From NCBI GenBank assembly GCA_000708835.1, contig DF237109.1, positions 1 through 64,000 of the forward strand: a stretch of DNA of 64,000 nucleotides. Direction: 5' to 3'. Below, piece by piece: positions 11,562 to 22,900 of this stretch; position 1 is the stretch's first letter; each line of letters starts with the position of its first letter. The stretch comes from Klebsormidium nitens. Lineage: Eukaryota > Streptophyta > Klebsormidiophyceae > Klebsormidiales > Klebsormidiaceae. The notes beneath the pieces were generated by a model. The model was not told the origin of the DNA. It saw only the letters and a list, made by a program, of their open reading frames with translations, and did not search any database. The position numbers were made by a program, and so were the translations under genes.

Positions 11562-13187
11562 TCAAGCTTCTCTAACGGTCAGTGTCGCTTGGTGGTCAAG
11601 GAAGTACGTGCGACCGTTATGCTTGCTCAGCTTGTAGTCCATATCTCCTTGAATGAACCACGCCCCATAAAAATTTTCGCTTGTGGTTCCACGTGGGATC
11701 CCAGATTGGGACGCCTCCAGCGTCACTCCTTCTGGCTTGATCACCGGCAGGTTCGTTTTCCCATCAAAGAACGTCACCGACATCAGGCAGCCGGGGTGGC
11801 CGGGCAGACTCGAGACTACCGCCCAGAGGTCCTCGGACAACTTGAGGTCCAGTTTGTCGTCGCAACCGACGCGGAGCGTTGATCCTAAAAACAAAAGCAA
11901 CAAGGTCATGATCAGCGAGGCGCCTGCAAATTGATTATGTTTGTTTTGAAGTTCCTGAAGGCGAAAGCTCCTCCAAATCATTGCGAGAGTCTCATGATTA
12001 CCTGGTTGACATTTCGAGCAGCGCTCAGCGCGAGCAGTATTATTACTCGTGACGACCTAACGAACGAGTAAGGCAAAGAAGCTCCAGGCAGTGCAGAAAG
12101 ATCTCTGGCGCAGCCGCAGGATTCACCTTGTTGTGCGAGTAGGCTATAACACTCAAAAAAGAACTGTTGCGTACCTCCGACCAAGCGATGGATACTCGGC
12201 CTTTCTACGTCTTGTCAATGTTCAGGACCTTTCGATTGTCTGGAGATCTCTTTACTTTGTTGGGAACTTGTTTAGATGTCCAGAAACTTATCATTAAGCT
12301 GCAGTCAGAACTCAACATGCCGCTCCTTGCGGAGTTGTGCTTGAGCTTAGTCATAGCGAGCGAACTCTTTGCAATCGAGCGTACCTGTGCTGTCAAAGTC
12401 CGGTTCTCGCTTCATGCGCTCCGCATGTGCAGCGGCGAACTCTGGCGTCACCTCCGTCCAGCTGTTTGGATCACCGTAAAGCGATTCAAAATTACCTAAG
12501 ATCCGGAGCAAGTCAAAGCTTGTCAAATAGATTCTTCCCGTAGCTACCTATCACTTGAAGTGGTGTCAGGAGAGAGTTTGAAGAGCTTCAAGTGGTGGGC
12601 GAGAAGATTTGTCTTGAATTTCCTACTGAGATTCTCAAAGTATTCTGCCTTTAAGACCCTGAACTCGATGAGAAAGAACAATAATTCACCAGTATGCCGT
12701 GCTTAAAGAGAAGAGGTCATCCTCAGAGCAAAAGGGGCCAGAATCAGCATGGCGCTCTACACCTCACCTAAAACTTGCACGTGATCTGCTGAGACTTAGC
12801 AACGTTCAAAGGAAGAGTACAGATGTGAACGAGAAGCCGCCCAAAAACCAATACGTTAGAAAGTCGTCAGCGTACGGGAAAAGTGGGGAACGTTGGAGCT
12901 GTCTGGCTAATTGGGGATTACTGAATAGACTATTCCAGGTGCGGGTTTGTTCAAGTATCTTGATTCCTGGATTACGCGCATGCAAATATACTCTAGGCCA
13001 CGGGCTGATCAGCAAGGCTTTGGACGATGATCATGTGTCTCTTAGCAACGTCCCACCACTGTTTTTTATGAGCAAAACTTGCTCTGGACTCTGTCTTGGA
13101 TAACTCACCAGAATTGCCAGACTGCTTGGCTCTCTTCCTTCCTCCATGAAGGATCTCACCAGCCTCGATGTATGTGTTTTGCTTCAT
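11562..13187 (-). CDS. Unknown protein, tandem paralogue A (multi-exon)
   Basis: I do not recognise this family. Supported exons on the minus strand are 13109-13187 (MKQNTYIEAGEILHGG..., ends phase 1), 12385-12495 (contains SLYGDPNSWTEVTPEF) and 11562-11884 (107 codons, contains DLKLSEDLWAVVSS, GKTNLPVIKPEGVTLE and NGRTYFLDH, ends VREA). The last two join in frame. A middle exon is probable near 12815-12925 (ADDFLTYW), but its boundaries do not resolve in phase. Paralogue B repeats the architecture with identical exon lengths of 111 and 323 bases. There is no signal peptide or membrane segment, so a soluble intracellular protein is likely. Upstream sequence (13335-13580) is GC-rich and may be promoter or 5' UTR. 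Confidence 0.6.
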
Positions 13188-14282
13188 CTCAAATCTCGGC
13201 AATAGCCCAGTACCAGCTCGTTTGGCGTCTGGCAATGATTCGATTGACTCGAAGCCGCTGACTCCTCAAAAGCTACCAAAGGTCGCTTTGAAATGTTTGG
13301 AACTTCGAGTGTGTGTAGCCAAACGAGCTTCTAAGTGGACTTAAGGCCTGGCAGAGGTGGGATGACGTTCTGCTCCCGCTCTGCTTCTCATCCTGGGTGG
13401 CGCTGGCAGCGGGTAGCGGCAGGCATGCGCCCGCGCGCATGCGCGGCTTCTAGCGTAAGTCGGACAGGGTTGGGGATTTGGGGTGTGGGTTTGGGGTTTG
13501 GCGGCGGCGTTGTTAACACCCAAACGGCCTAGACATCGAGGCGTCCTCAGCGAGCAGTGCCCACGGCCACGGTCCGTCACACTAGTTATGATCGGCCAGT
13601 ACTACTGGATGCTGTCCGGTTCCATCCATCGAAGTTGTGTATACACGAGGTGTCAATCGAGTCGTTCCTTTGCATTATCCGCGGGACGAAAGATTCAAGC
13701 AAAAATTCCCTGCTTTTAGCTCGAAGAAACTTCAGCATTGAAGCGACGTGGAATATGGTAGAGGACCGACACGTAACGATCTAGAGCATGACATTTTCCA
13801 AAGATGCAAACGATAAAAGCAGTACAAAACCTCCAGCGTTAACTGCAAAAGCGTGATTGATACACCCGATCACCTGACACTAATCATTGTCGCAGGGTTC
13901 GCCCCACGACTCCCCCTATGAGCATACTAAGTGCATATATTGCTGACAGCGCAAAACTGTTGATCTGCATCATGCAGACGTCATGCTTTTTCCGGACACT
14001 TGGACCGCAGTCATGTTGGGTACTGCATGCCGTAAGTAAGTTAAATACCCGCTTGTGCGCGCCACCTTTGTGTGGCAAGTTTCCAAAGGCAAGACTCTGT
14101 CGCTTTGAAGATCAGGTCTCCGCTTTTCTACAATGATATACGAGGGGCTTCTAAGTACTCTTTTGCAGTTTATGATAAGCACACGGATTGTAAGGCGCCC
14201 CTGATACTGAGTCTCTGGAAAGCTTCGAGCCTCGGTTGTCCTCGCCGTAAAAACTCTGTTCTTTTTTCATCTCAAAGCGGGA
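13188..14282. other. Spacer between tandem paralogues
   Basis: It holds the probable promoter of paralogue A, with a GC-rich part at about 13335-13530 containing alternating GCGC and CATGCGCC-type sequence, and the 3' flank of paralogue B. No supported coding sequence was found. Confidence 0.45.
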
Positions 14283-15930
14283 TCAAGCCTCTCTAATGTT
14301 GAAAGCCGTCTCGCACTCAAAGAAGTATGTGCGACCGTTGCGCTTGCTCAGCTTCCAGCTCTTCACGTGCGTCTCGACAGGCCAAACCCCAAAAAAAGGT
14401 TCGACTTTGATTCCAGTACTAGCTCCTGAAACGGCAACCTCCAGCGTCACTCCTTCTGGAGACATAACCGGCCGATTCGTCTTTCCATCCCGGAACGTAA
14501 CCAGCACTCCTTCGGCGTTGCCGGGGTGGCCCGAGACTACTGCCCAGAGGTCATCGGACAGCTTGAGGTCCACTTCGTCGTTGGAATCAGTGCGGACCCT
14601 CGACCCTGGAGGGAAAAATCAAAACACATTCTTGAACAAGCAACGTCGGATGCCCTGCGCAGATCCTACGCAAAACATGAAGCCCTGATCTTGGCGGAAG
14701 CTTCGTTCAGCGGCTTTCAAAGTGCGGAGTTGGCTTCATTGTAGAGCGTTCAAGTTAGCTAGCAGTACGCGACAACGGACTGTCGAGCGAGACAGGAGGA
14801 GGAGCAGCCGCACACACCACCAAGTATGTGCAGGTAGGTTTTATTAAGAAGCTCCAAGGAAATCGTACGAACTTCAGACCAATTTGAAGACGATTCCTTA
14901 CAAGATGCGCACTGACCGCAAGGACCTGTTTCTAAGGTGCTTCAGTCAGGAATGATGCTCCATCTCTTTGCAAGCTTGTGCAGATTACATCAGCAAGCAT
15001 ACTTCCTGCACTAGTGGGGCGTACCTGCGCCTTCAAAGTTTGGCTCTCGCTTGTATTTCGCCGCGAACGCAGCGGCGGCTTCTGGCGTTGGCGGAGTCGT
15101 CCAGCTGTCAGTGGTGGGATCGTACAGGGGGGCAGCTATAGCAAAATACGATTGGCTTCAACAAAAGGTATATAAAAGTATGCATACTTATGTTCAGAGT
15201 GTGGGGGAAAGGAGGCTTTAGCCTGGTTGTTGCAAGAACGTGGCGCTGTTGGACTGTACCTGATCGTCGAAGCTACAGCTCTTCATAAGTCTCCGAGTCA
15301 GTGGTCTTTCTACCCTTGTTGTCGTCAAAAGTGTTGTGTTTGCGCCAGTAAGGGGCCAAAAAGTAAGCGGCATCGAACGTGCCATGCTGGAGACAAAGGA
15401 CGGGCCCACAGCTATTACTCGATTGGCGCTGTACCTGATGCATCGATTATTGAGAGTTGCGGTCTGCGTTGCAAACGATGGTGTACACCAAATATTGGCA
15501 GCACAAAGTCGTGCCAAAAGGGAACATTGCATGTGAATAAAAGAAACCCCAAAATATTGCCGTTGTCACTGAGTTGTCAGCATCTAAGAAGGGAAAGTGA
15601 AAGCTGATTGCAAGCTTGCGCTCACAGGAAGTGGTCTCCTGGTCTTCTTATGACTCTTAGGAGGTTGGCGCATGCAGGTGACACTTATTTTGGTTCGTTC
15701 ATAATGGTGCATCGAGGCCCGCAAGCATGTTTCTGAACAAAAAGTCCAAGGACTCAGTGATGAGCGGAATCAGAGGGAGGAACAGAAGCTGCAGCAACTC
15801 TTTCACTAAGTCCTCTAACAGAGAAAAGGGCTAACCTGCTGCATCAGCACTTACCAGCAGTGCCAGACTCGTCGGTCCTCTGTCTCTTTCCAACAATCTC
15901 ACCAGCCTTGATGTGATTTTCTTGGCCCAT
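14283..15930 (-). CDS. Unknown protein, tandem paralogue B (multi-exon)
   Basis: This is a sister gene of 11562-13187. Exons are 15855-15930 (MGQENHIKAGEIVGKRQR..., phase 1 end), a probable middle exon ending at 15314 (contains FDAAYFLAPYWRKHNTF; its 5' boundary is unresolved), 15025-15135 (LYDPTTDSWTTPPTPEAAAA) and 14283-14605 (DLKLSDDLWAVVSGHPGN, GKTNRPVMSPEGVTLE, NGRTYFFE, ends NIREA). The last three join in phase. The two final exons equal those of paralogue A in length (111 and 323 bases). Conserved positions include AGEI near the N-terminus, an SWT motif, LWAVVS and NGRTYF. Family and function are unknown; retention of frame in both copies argues that both are real genes. Confidence 0.6.
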
Positions 15931-16932
15931 CTTTGAATTGCTCTTTGACACGATGAACGTGGCGTCTTAGGTAGAAGGAGTGAAGCTTTGAAGCTGTCTC
16001 CAGAGAGTTCAGCCCAGATCTTCCAAAGGCCAAGCTCCTGACTAAGTAAATCTGGCTGTTCGAGTAAGAGATGCACCTGACAACCCTGGTATAAAAGGTC
16101 GGCCTACTAGTAGTTGGAGCCGAGATTCTGTTTACCTATAAGTGGTTTCAGCAAGCTGAGTGTAGATATCTGCAATGCTAATTTTTCTAACAAAGCACGC
16201 ACATATAGCTGCAAACTATCTGCAGAACATTCTGGCAGAATCAAACTTTTGGACTTGTAGTCCCGTCCTGACTTCAGAAGACCCTCAATCACTAAGGACA
16301 AGACTCCCGTCTCACCGTCTGAAGTAGGTAGTACAGCAGACGGGCCCGTTTTGGATCAGCAAGGCTAGATCAACGCGAAGAGCTGTAGTATATAGCGCCT
16401 GAGCGCACTGCGCGGGCGGCCCCGGCGGCCGCGTCCAAGGTTCGGGGTTTGGCAGCTCAGTTTAGATCGGTGCAACGGTGGCACGCCCGATTCTAGTTGG
16501 AACAATTGCTCCGGAATCAGGGTTGGCAAGCTGGAGGACATGACTGCATGCCCGGTATGTAAAGGCGACTTTGCCCCGGGGGCCGGTAAGTCGTACGCTG
16601 AAGCGCGCGGCACGACGTGGCCAGGCCAACCCCGGGCGTACCTCTACGCACCGGGCACCAGCGCAACTTCCGAGATTAGAGTCATGCCTCACAAGCTGCC
16701 ACGCCACCCCCTTTCAGCCACTAGCTGATCGCGCTTCCTGAACCGTCGATGACTTATGCGGATGCACATCGGACGGCACATTTGTAACAAAAGCACCAGG
16801 CTGCTGAAGAAGGAAGAAGCCCTGCCTAGCTTGACTTCGAGTTGCTGAAGTAAACGAAAATAGACGAGAAGGAAAGCACGCTCTAGGCGGTGGTGCAGAT
16901 CTCGTTCTGCAAGGAAGAAGCAGCGTCTCGCC
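15931..16932. promoter_or_regulatory. Divergent spacer, paralogue B / chloroplast EF-G
   Basis: About 1 kb separates the minus-strand paralogue B start from the plus-strand EF-G start, so it should hold both promoters. A GC-rich block lies at about 16395-16440. A TATAAAAG at 16091-16098 is on the plus strand but is far from the EF-G start. No gene was seen. Confidence 0.4.
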
Positions 16933-19900
16933 ATGGCTTCCTCCACCATGGCTGCCGCATCGCGTGCTGCTCTCAGCGGGGCGGTTGCTGCTGCCCCTGG
17001 GGCCGCGCAGGCGTCCAAGAGTGCCCGGCACAATGCCGCTGCAAGCCCCCGGTGTAAAGCACCAACCACTCCGAAGGGACTCGCTGTTGAGGGACTTAGG
17101 ACGAATGCTCAGACCGGCAGCTTTAGGAGCTTCCTAGGGGGGGCTGACCTCAGGAAAGGACTGAATGTGGCACATGTGCAGCAAAAGACAACTGCTCCTA
17201 GGCGGGGGGTCATTGCTGCGGCCGCGGCAGATGATGGCGGTGAGTGTCCATGGATTTTGCATCAGAAGATTTGTGCGTCAGTATTGCGGAGGTTTGGTAT
17301 GAAGGCAAAGAGTGGTCGTCGAAGGCTGGGACTCGCTGATGCTCTCTGAAGGAGGGTAGCATTGACATGTGACCTTCATGTTCGGGTTGACAGACAGAGA
17401 CCGGTTTTGTCTTGTATTGCTTTTATGTTTGTGGTACCCTGGTATGCCATCAGATGCTTAAGCTGCCACTTGCAGGCTTTTCAACGGTGTGGTACTTGGT
17501 CTTCCATCTCTTTCCTCACCCTAAATGGCGGTTGTATCTCAAATAATCAATGCGTACTTTAAGCGGCTGCTGTGCTGCGGCGCTGCACTCATATCTCAAT
17601 TGATGCGGTGATAGACCATGTCTGCCATATGGCCTCGTCAAGAAACTGCATTGTTGCGGCATTCGTTTCTGCTTCGCAAAGGCCTTTGCAACCTGTGACG
17701 TGTTGGAAAATTATTCTGGCGCCACGACGGCCTTTCTTGGAAAGATGTCTCGTTAGCATAGAGAAGAGTGTTGTTAGAGACCAGCTGGTTTCAAATACAG
17801 GCCGGTAATGACCTCGTTAAAACGGCGCAGAGTGTCATGAGAGCATCTGGCAGCTGACTCTAAAGAAGTTTGTTTGGTTGCCGAGTGTTCTCAAGTACCT
17901 AAAGTTGCAGCTTGAGATCTAGTGCTGCAGCCTTGCACCGCATCCTTGCTTGGTCGGACCGCATCCTTGCTTGGTCGGACCGCATCCTTGCTTGGTCGGA
18001 AGAAAACCGTGAGCTTAGAGAGATCATTTTCCTTGGGACATGTTTGAACTGATTTCAGCATCGCTTACCTAAATTGGACTCCTGAGTCCCTGGTCAAATA
18101 GTCATAGGACGGGCGCATTAGGGTTTCTACGAGCAGCCATTTCTGTCACCTTTTCCTTAGCGCACTGCTCTTAGGAATCTGACGCAACCAAGCTTGAGCA
18201 ATATGGTTCACCCCTCTTGATCAAGAAGCTAAGCTTTTTTAAGCCTGATTTTGCTTGTTTCGTTGATGCAGCCAAGCGCGTTGTCTCCCTCAAGGACTAC
18301 CGCAACATCGGTATTATGGCGCACATTGACGCTGGCAAGACCACAACCACTGAGCGGGTTCTTTTCTACACTGGGAAGAGTTACAAGATTGGCGAGGTGC
18401 ACGAGGGAACGGCCACGATGGACTGGATGGAGCAGGAGCAAGAGCGTGGGATTACAATCACAAGTGCTGCCACCACTTGCTCGTGGAAAGACCACAGGAT
18501 CAACATCATTGACACGCCAGGTAAGGGTTTAGGGTTTTGGTTGGCAGGCGCTTGAGCATGAAGGGAGGTTCGGAGAGTGTTGCGTGTGGAGTAATGCTGT
18601 GGCGGAGAGAAGATGCTTTCGTGCCGCTGAAACCGTTTTGGAAGTGAGAGCAGAGTGCTTTCTGGGCTGAAATTTGTTAGGGAGCCAACGGAGTAAATTA
18701 ATCACATACCATGGCAGTCACTTCAGCCAAGCGTACACATTGTCTTGGAGGCGGCGATTTTTGTGGTTCTGTTCGCCATCTTTCATGTCTGCAAGTATGC
18801 ATTCAGGAACTCTCTACATAATCATCACGCTTCCTGAGCGAGCTTCTGCTCTGGCTGTCTCGTCAGGTCACGTGGACTTCACCCTTGAGGTCGAGCGTGC
18901 TCTCCGTGTGCTGGACGGCAGTGTGTGCCTGTTCGATTCCGTGGCCGGAGTCGAGCCCCAGTCCGAGACGGTGTGGCGCCAGGCCGACAAGTACGGCGTG
19001 CCCCGTATCTGCTTCGTGAACAAGATGGACAGGCTGGGGGCAAACTTCTTCAGGCAAGTCTAGCAACATTGCTTCCTGATGTGGGTGCCTTACTGTGAGA
19101 ATTTTGGCAGGAAGCGGACATAATCACAGGTTACACTGTCAATAAACGCTATGTCTCCTAGTTGACAAGGAAGGTTGTGGGCTCCTGCGCGCTAATTGTT
19201 GCTTGATGGTCAGCAGAGCGGCACAGGCTCTCTTAGGGCACGATGAGAGGAACAAGGGCAGTACCGAGGACTGATGTCTGTCCCCGATGAGAGGCAAAAA
19301 TTTGCACTCTGTCTTCCAACCTGTGACGTGTCTCGTATTGTATGTGGGTTTACGAAACTTGCCGTCAACCACAGCCCTCAGCAAAGCTTTTACCCCCTCA
19401 GGAGGGTCGACATGATCGTGGGCAATCCTGGGTTTTCTGCTTTCCTCACTTTTTCAGGTCTTGTTCTCCTACTAGGTTTTAGAAACTTGAGGTTGTTAAC
19501 CACAGCCTTGACCAGGCCTTGTCACACTCCTGAGGACTGTCGAGATTGTGGCCAACCTGGGTGTTTCTGCTTTCCCACTGTGTTTGGTGTTGTTTGTTTG
19601 TTGGATTTATGAAACCCGTTGTAGTTAACCACAGCCCTGACCAAGGCTTTTTCTCACTCCTCAGGACCGTCGACATGATCATCGCCAACCTGGGCGCGAC
19701 TCCCGCTGTCCTGCAGCTGCCCATCGGCGCGGAGGACACTTTTGCCGGCATTGTCGATCTGGTAACCATGAAGGCGGTCATTTGGAACGGAGAAGAGCTG
19801 GGCGCTTCTTTTGAGACTGTGGACATCCCTGAGGATCTCCAGGACCAGGCTCAGGAGTACCGCGAGAAGCTGGTGGAGCTGGCGGTGGAGCAGGACGAGG

Positions 19901-22900
19901 CGGTGAGCAGCATTTCCCGAGGTCCTGAGCTTGGAAAGCTGAGGGCTCTTTAGGGCCCTGGAAGACTTTGACAGATTGGGGCGGGGTGAGAAAGTATCAA
20001 GCTAGTTGCGTATCTCTCTGTTGTGCCCAAGTCCTGGAATTACAGTTGGTGTTTTCCCCTGGTTCATGGCTCCTCCCCGGGGAAGGAAGTGAGGTTGGTC
20101 TGGTAAATATGGCGGCGGTGACCACACGACCTTCGTATCTGATCATCATGATTCTTTGGTCCGTCCATCTGGAGGCAGATTGACCACCTCCTGAGCATTC
20201 GTACAAAATACTTCGATCTCTGTAGCCCTCCAAGCTTACTCAAAAGAGTCTTTGCTATTTTTCCAGGCTATGGAGGCTTTCCTGGAGGGCAACGAGCCCG
20301 ACGAGGCGACGCTCAAAGCGCTTATCCGCAAGGGCACAATCAGTCTCTCGTTCGTCCCCGTCACGTGCGGATCTGCGTTCAAGAACAAGGGCGTGCAGCC
20401 CATGCTCGATGCCGTCATCGATTATCTCCCCTCCCCCCTCGATCTTCCCGACATGAAGGGTTCCGAGGTCGACGATCCCGAGAAGCCGATGACCCGGCCC
20501 CCGAGCGACGATGCCCCGTTCTCAGGACTCGCGTTCAAGATCATGACGGATCCGTTCGTTGGGTCGCTGACGTTCTTGCGGATCTACTCTGGGACACTCG
20601 CGTCGGGGACGTATGTGATGAACGCGGCCAAGGGCAAGAAGGAGCGGATTGGGCGGTTGTTGGAGATGCACGCTAACAGGTGCGTTGTCATAAAGCCTCA
20701 ATGGCATCTGTCCCTGTCGATGACAACTCTCTTTGGTGTCTGGTAGTTGAAATATGCCGTCCAAACGAGTTGTACGTTTACGAAAGATCGATGTGAAGTT
20801 CCCTGCTTGAAGCAGTGCTGTGAGCTCCGAGTACTACATAAGGTCGAAGTGAAAGTATGCACCCCTTTCGAAAGATTGGAGGCCAGCAGTCTTCAAAAGG
20901 GTCAGTGTGCGTTCGGAAGATTCAGTTGCGATGCTGTCAATGACGTCGGAGCCGGTATGACCAGACGGTCAATGTAATGATAGGATGCTCGGTTGATGCG
21001 GAATGTGTCTTGGCGAGCCTTTTCAGGGATACCGTCGTTTGTGCAAGTCTTCGTAACCACCAATGTACGTTCTGGTGTCCGTTTGGGAAGCTTCGAAGCA
21101 GGGTATCTGTTGGCACTTGCTTTGGCAACAACCGGATCCCGCATTTCGTGGATTTCGTCCGACTCTGATCAGTCTGGACAGCGCTTTGAGCTGACGGTTG
21201 AGCGATTGTTGGCAACGCTATAGCGCCAACTTTGCTGTCCTTGTGCAGTCGGGAGGACATCAAGATGGCCCGGACGGGCGACATCGTTGCGCTGGCAGGA
21301 CTGAAGGATACTATTACGGGAGACACTCTGTGCGACATGGACAAGCCGATTGTGCTGGAGCGCATGGAATTCCCCGACCCCGTTATCAAGGTGCGCACGC
21401 ATATATCACATTTTGATGAGTTTATTGGATCATGCTTGCTGAGGATGCTACCTCTTTCGATGGGTGTTTACCAGTTGTCTCTCGACAATGGGGTTTGGAT
21501 GATGCCCTTGCTAGTTGCAAACGACGGGTCAAAGACGAATTTCTGTGCTTGTCCCAAACATCCGGGCAGACAGCCATCGGGCGCGGCCAGAAAACGGTCA
21601 GGAAGTCCTGGTCAGGCAAAGCGAAGGGCGGAACAACGCACAAGGTGGAGGAACGAGGAGTTGCCGTCACTGACGACTGTTAGAGATTGTGCCGACCTTG
21701 CATGTTCACCTCAGATACCGTCAGAGTGCTTTGTTCTTCAGCAAGGGTATATATACCTCCGGTTAACTGAATTGCAAATGTTTGTATCCAAGAGCGTAAA
21801 CGGATGACAACGGTTCTGAAACGGGCCCCCCGAGTCGTGAAACATTTCCAAATTCTTGTTATCTTGTGATGAAGCGTTGAGAGGAAGTAGATGTACTGAA
21901 TACCGGGTATTTGCTGCACGGGTCTTACCGGTCTGGCCGCCTTCTATTTGCAGATTGCCATCGAGCCCTAGTCGAGGGTGGAGGGTGCCGTCAGTAACTC
22001 GCATCGAGCTTGCATGTTCGCTGCGCTTTTGATAGCGGGTTCGCCTTTGCACTGGTCTTACCCTTCCGGCCGCCCTTTGTTTGCAGATTGCGATTGAGCC
22101 CAAGTCGAAGGCTGACCTGGACAAGATGTCGACGGGGCTGATCAAGCTGGCGCAGGAGGACCCCTCGTTCCACTTTTCTCGGGACGAGGAGACCAACCAG
22201 ACTGTCATTGAGGGCATGGGGGAGCTGCATCTGGAGATTCTGGTTGACAGGCTTAAGAGAGAGTTCAAGGTGAGGCGGAACGCAAGACCAGACTTGAGGA
22301 GGCAAGAACGTTAGGCGGTTGATACGAAATTGGTCATGGAAGCGAAGCGCCCATAAGAGGGAGGATTGGGGACAAAGGACCTGGTGGAGTGGGAGGATTG
22401 TTGCTCTTCTCGTCGCCATTGCTCTGGAATCTTATGTGCCTGTCCATTGAAGCAATTTGTGGTTGCAAACGTATCGACGAGGACTGGGGATTGTGGAGCC
22501 GCACAAGGTGCAGCGAATCACCTTTGAGTATTTGACAAGAAATCATTTTGAGAGTGCAGACACGCCTGTGACTTACCTGGAATCGCGGCGAGTCTCGTCC
22601 ACTTGTGTGCGTCTTTCAGGCATACCTGCAAAGCCGACTTACTCTTGCGCCTCTAAGCACGCGTAGTTTTGAAATTGCCGAATCCATTTGCCATTCATTT
22701 CTTTGCCACTTCCTCGCTTTGCCGCGGTTGCCCTAACACTGACCCTGCGATTGTTGAGTTGTAAACTAATTCGGAAACGCGCTAATGCTCCACATCGTCT
22801 CTCCTTCAGGTGGAGGCCAACGTGGGCGCCCCTCAGGTGAACTACCGCGAGTCCATCAGCCGACCGTACGACTGCAAGTACACGCACAAGAAGCAGTCGG

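Noticed and set aside
13335-13580. GC-rich ORFs on both strands upstream of paralogue A
   Set aside because: Low-complexity composition (Arg/Ala/Pro and Gly) and no splice or domain support; more likely promoter or 5' UTR.
17938-18000. CRISPR-like tandem repeat
   Set aside because: The three 21-base units abut without spacers and lie in a nuclear intron, so this is a simple tandem repeat.
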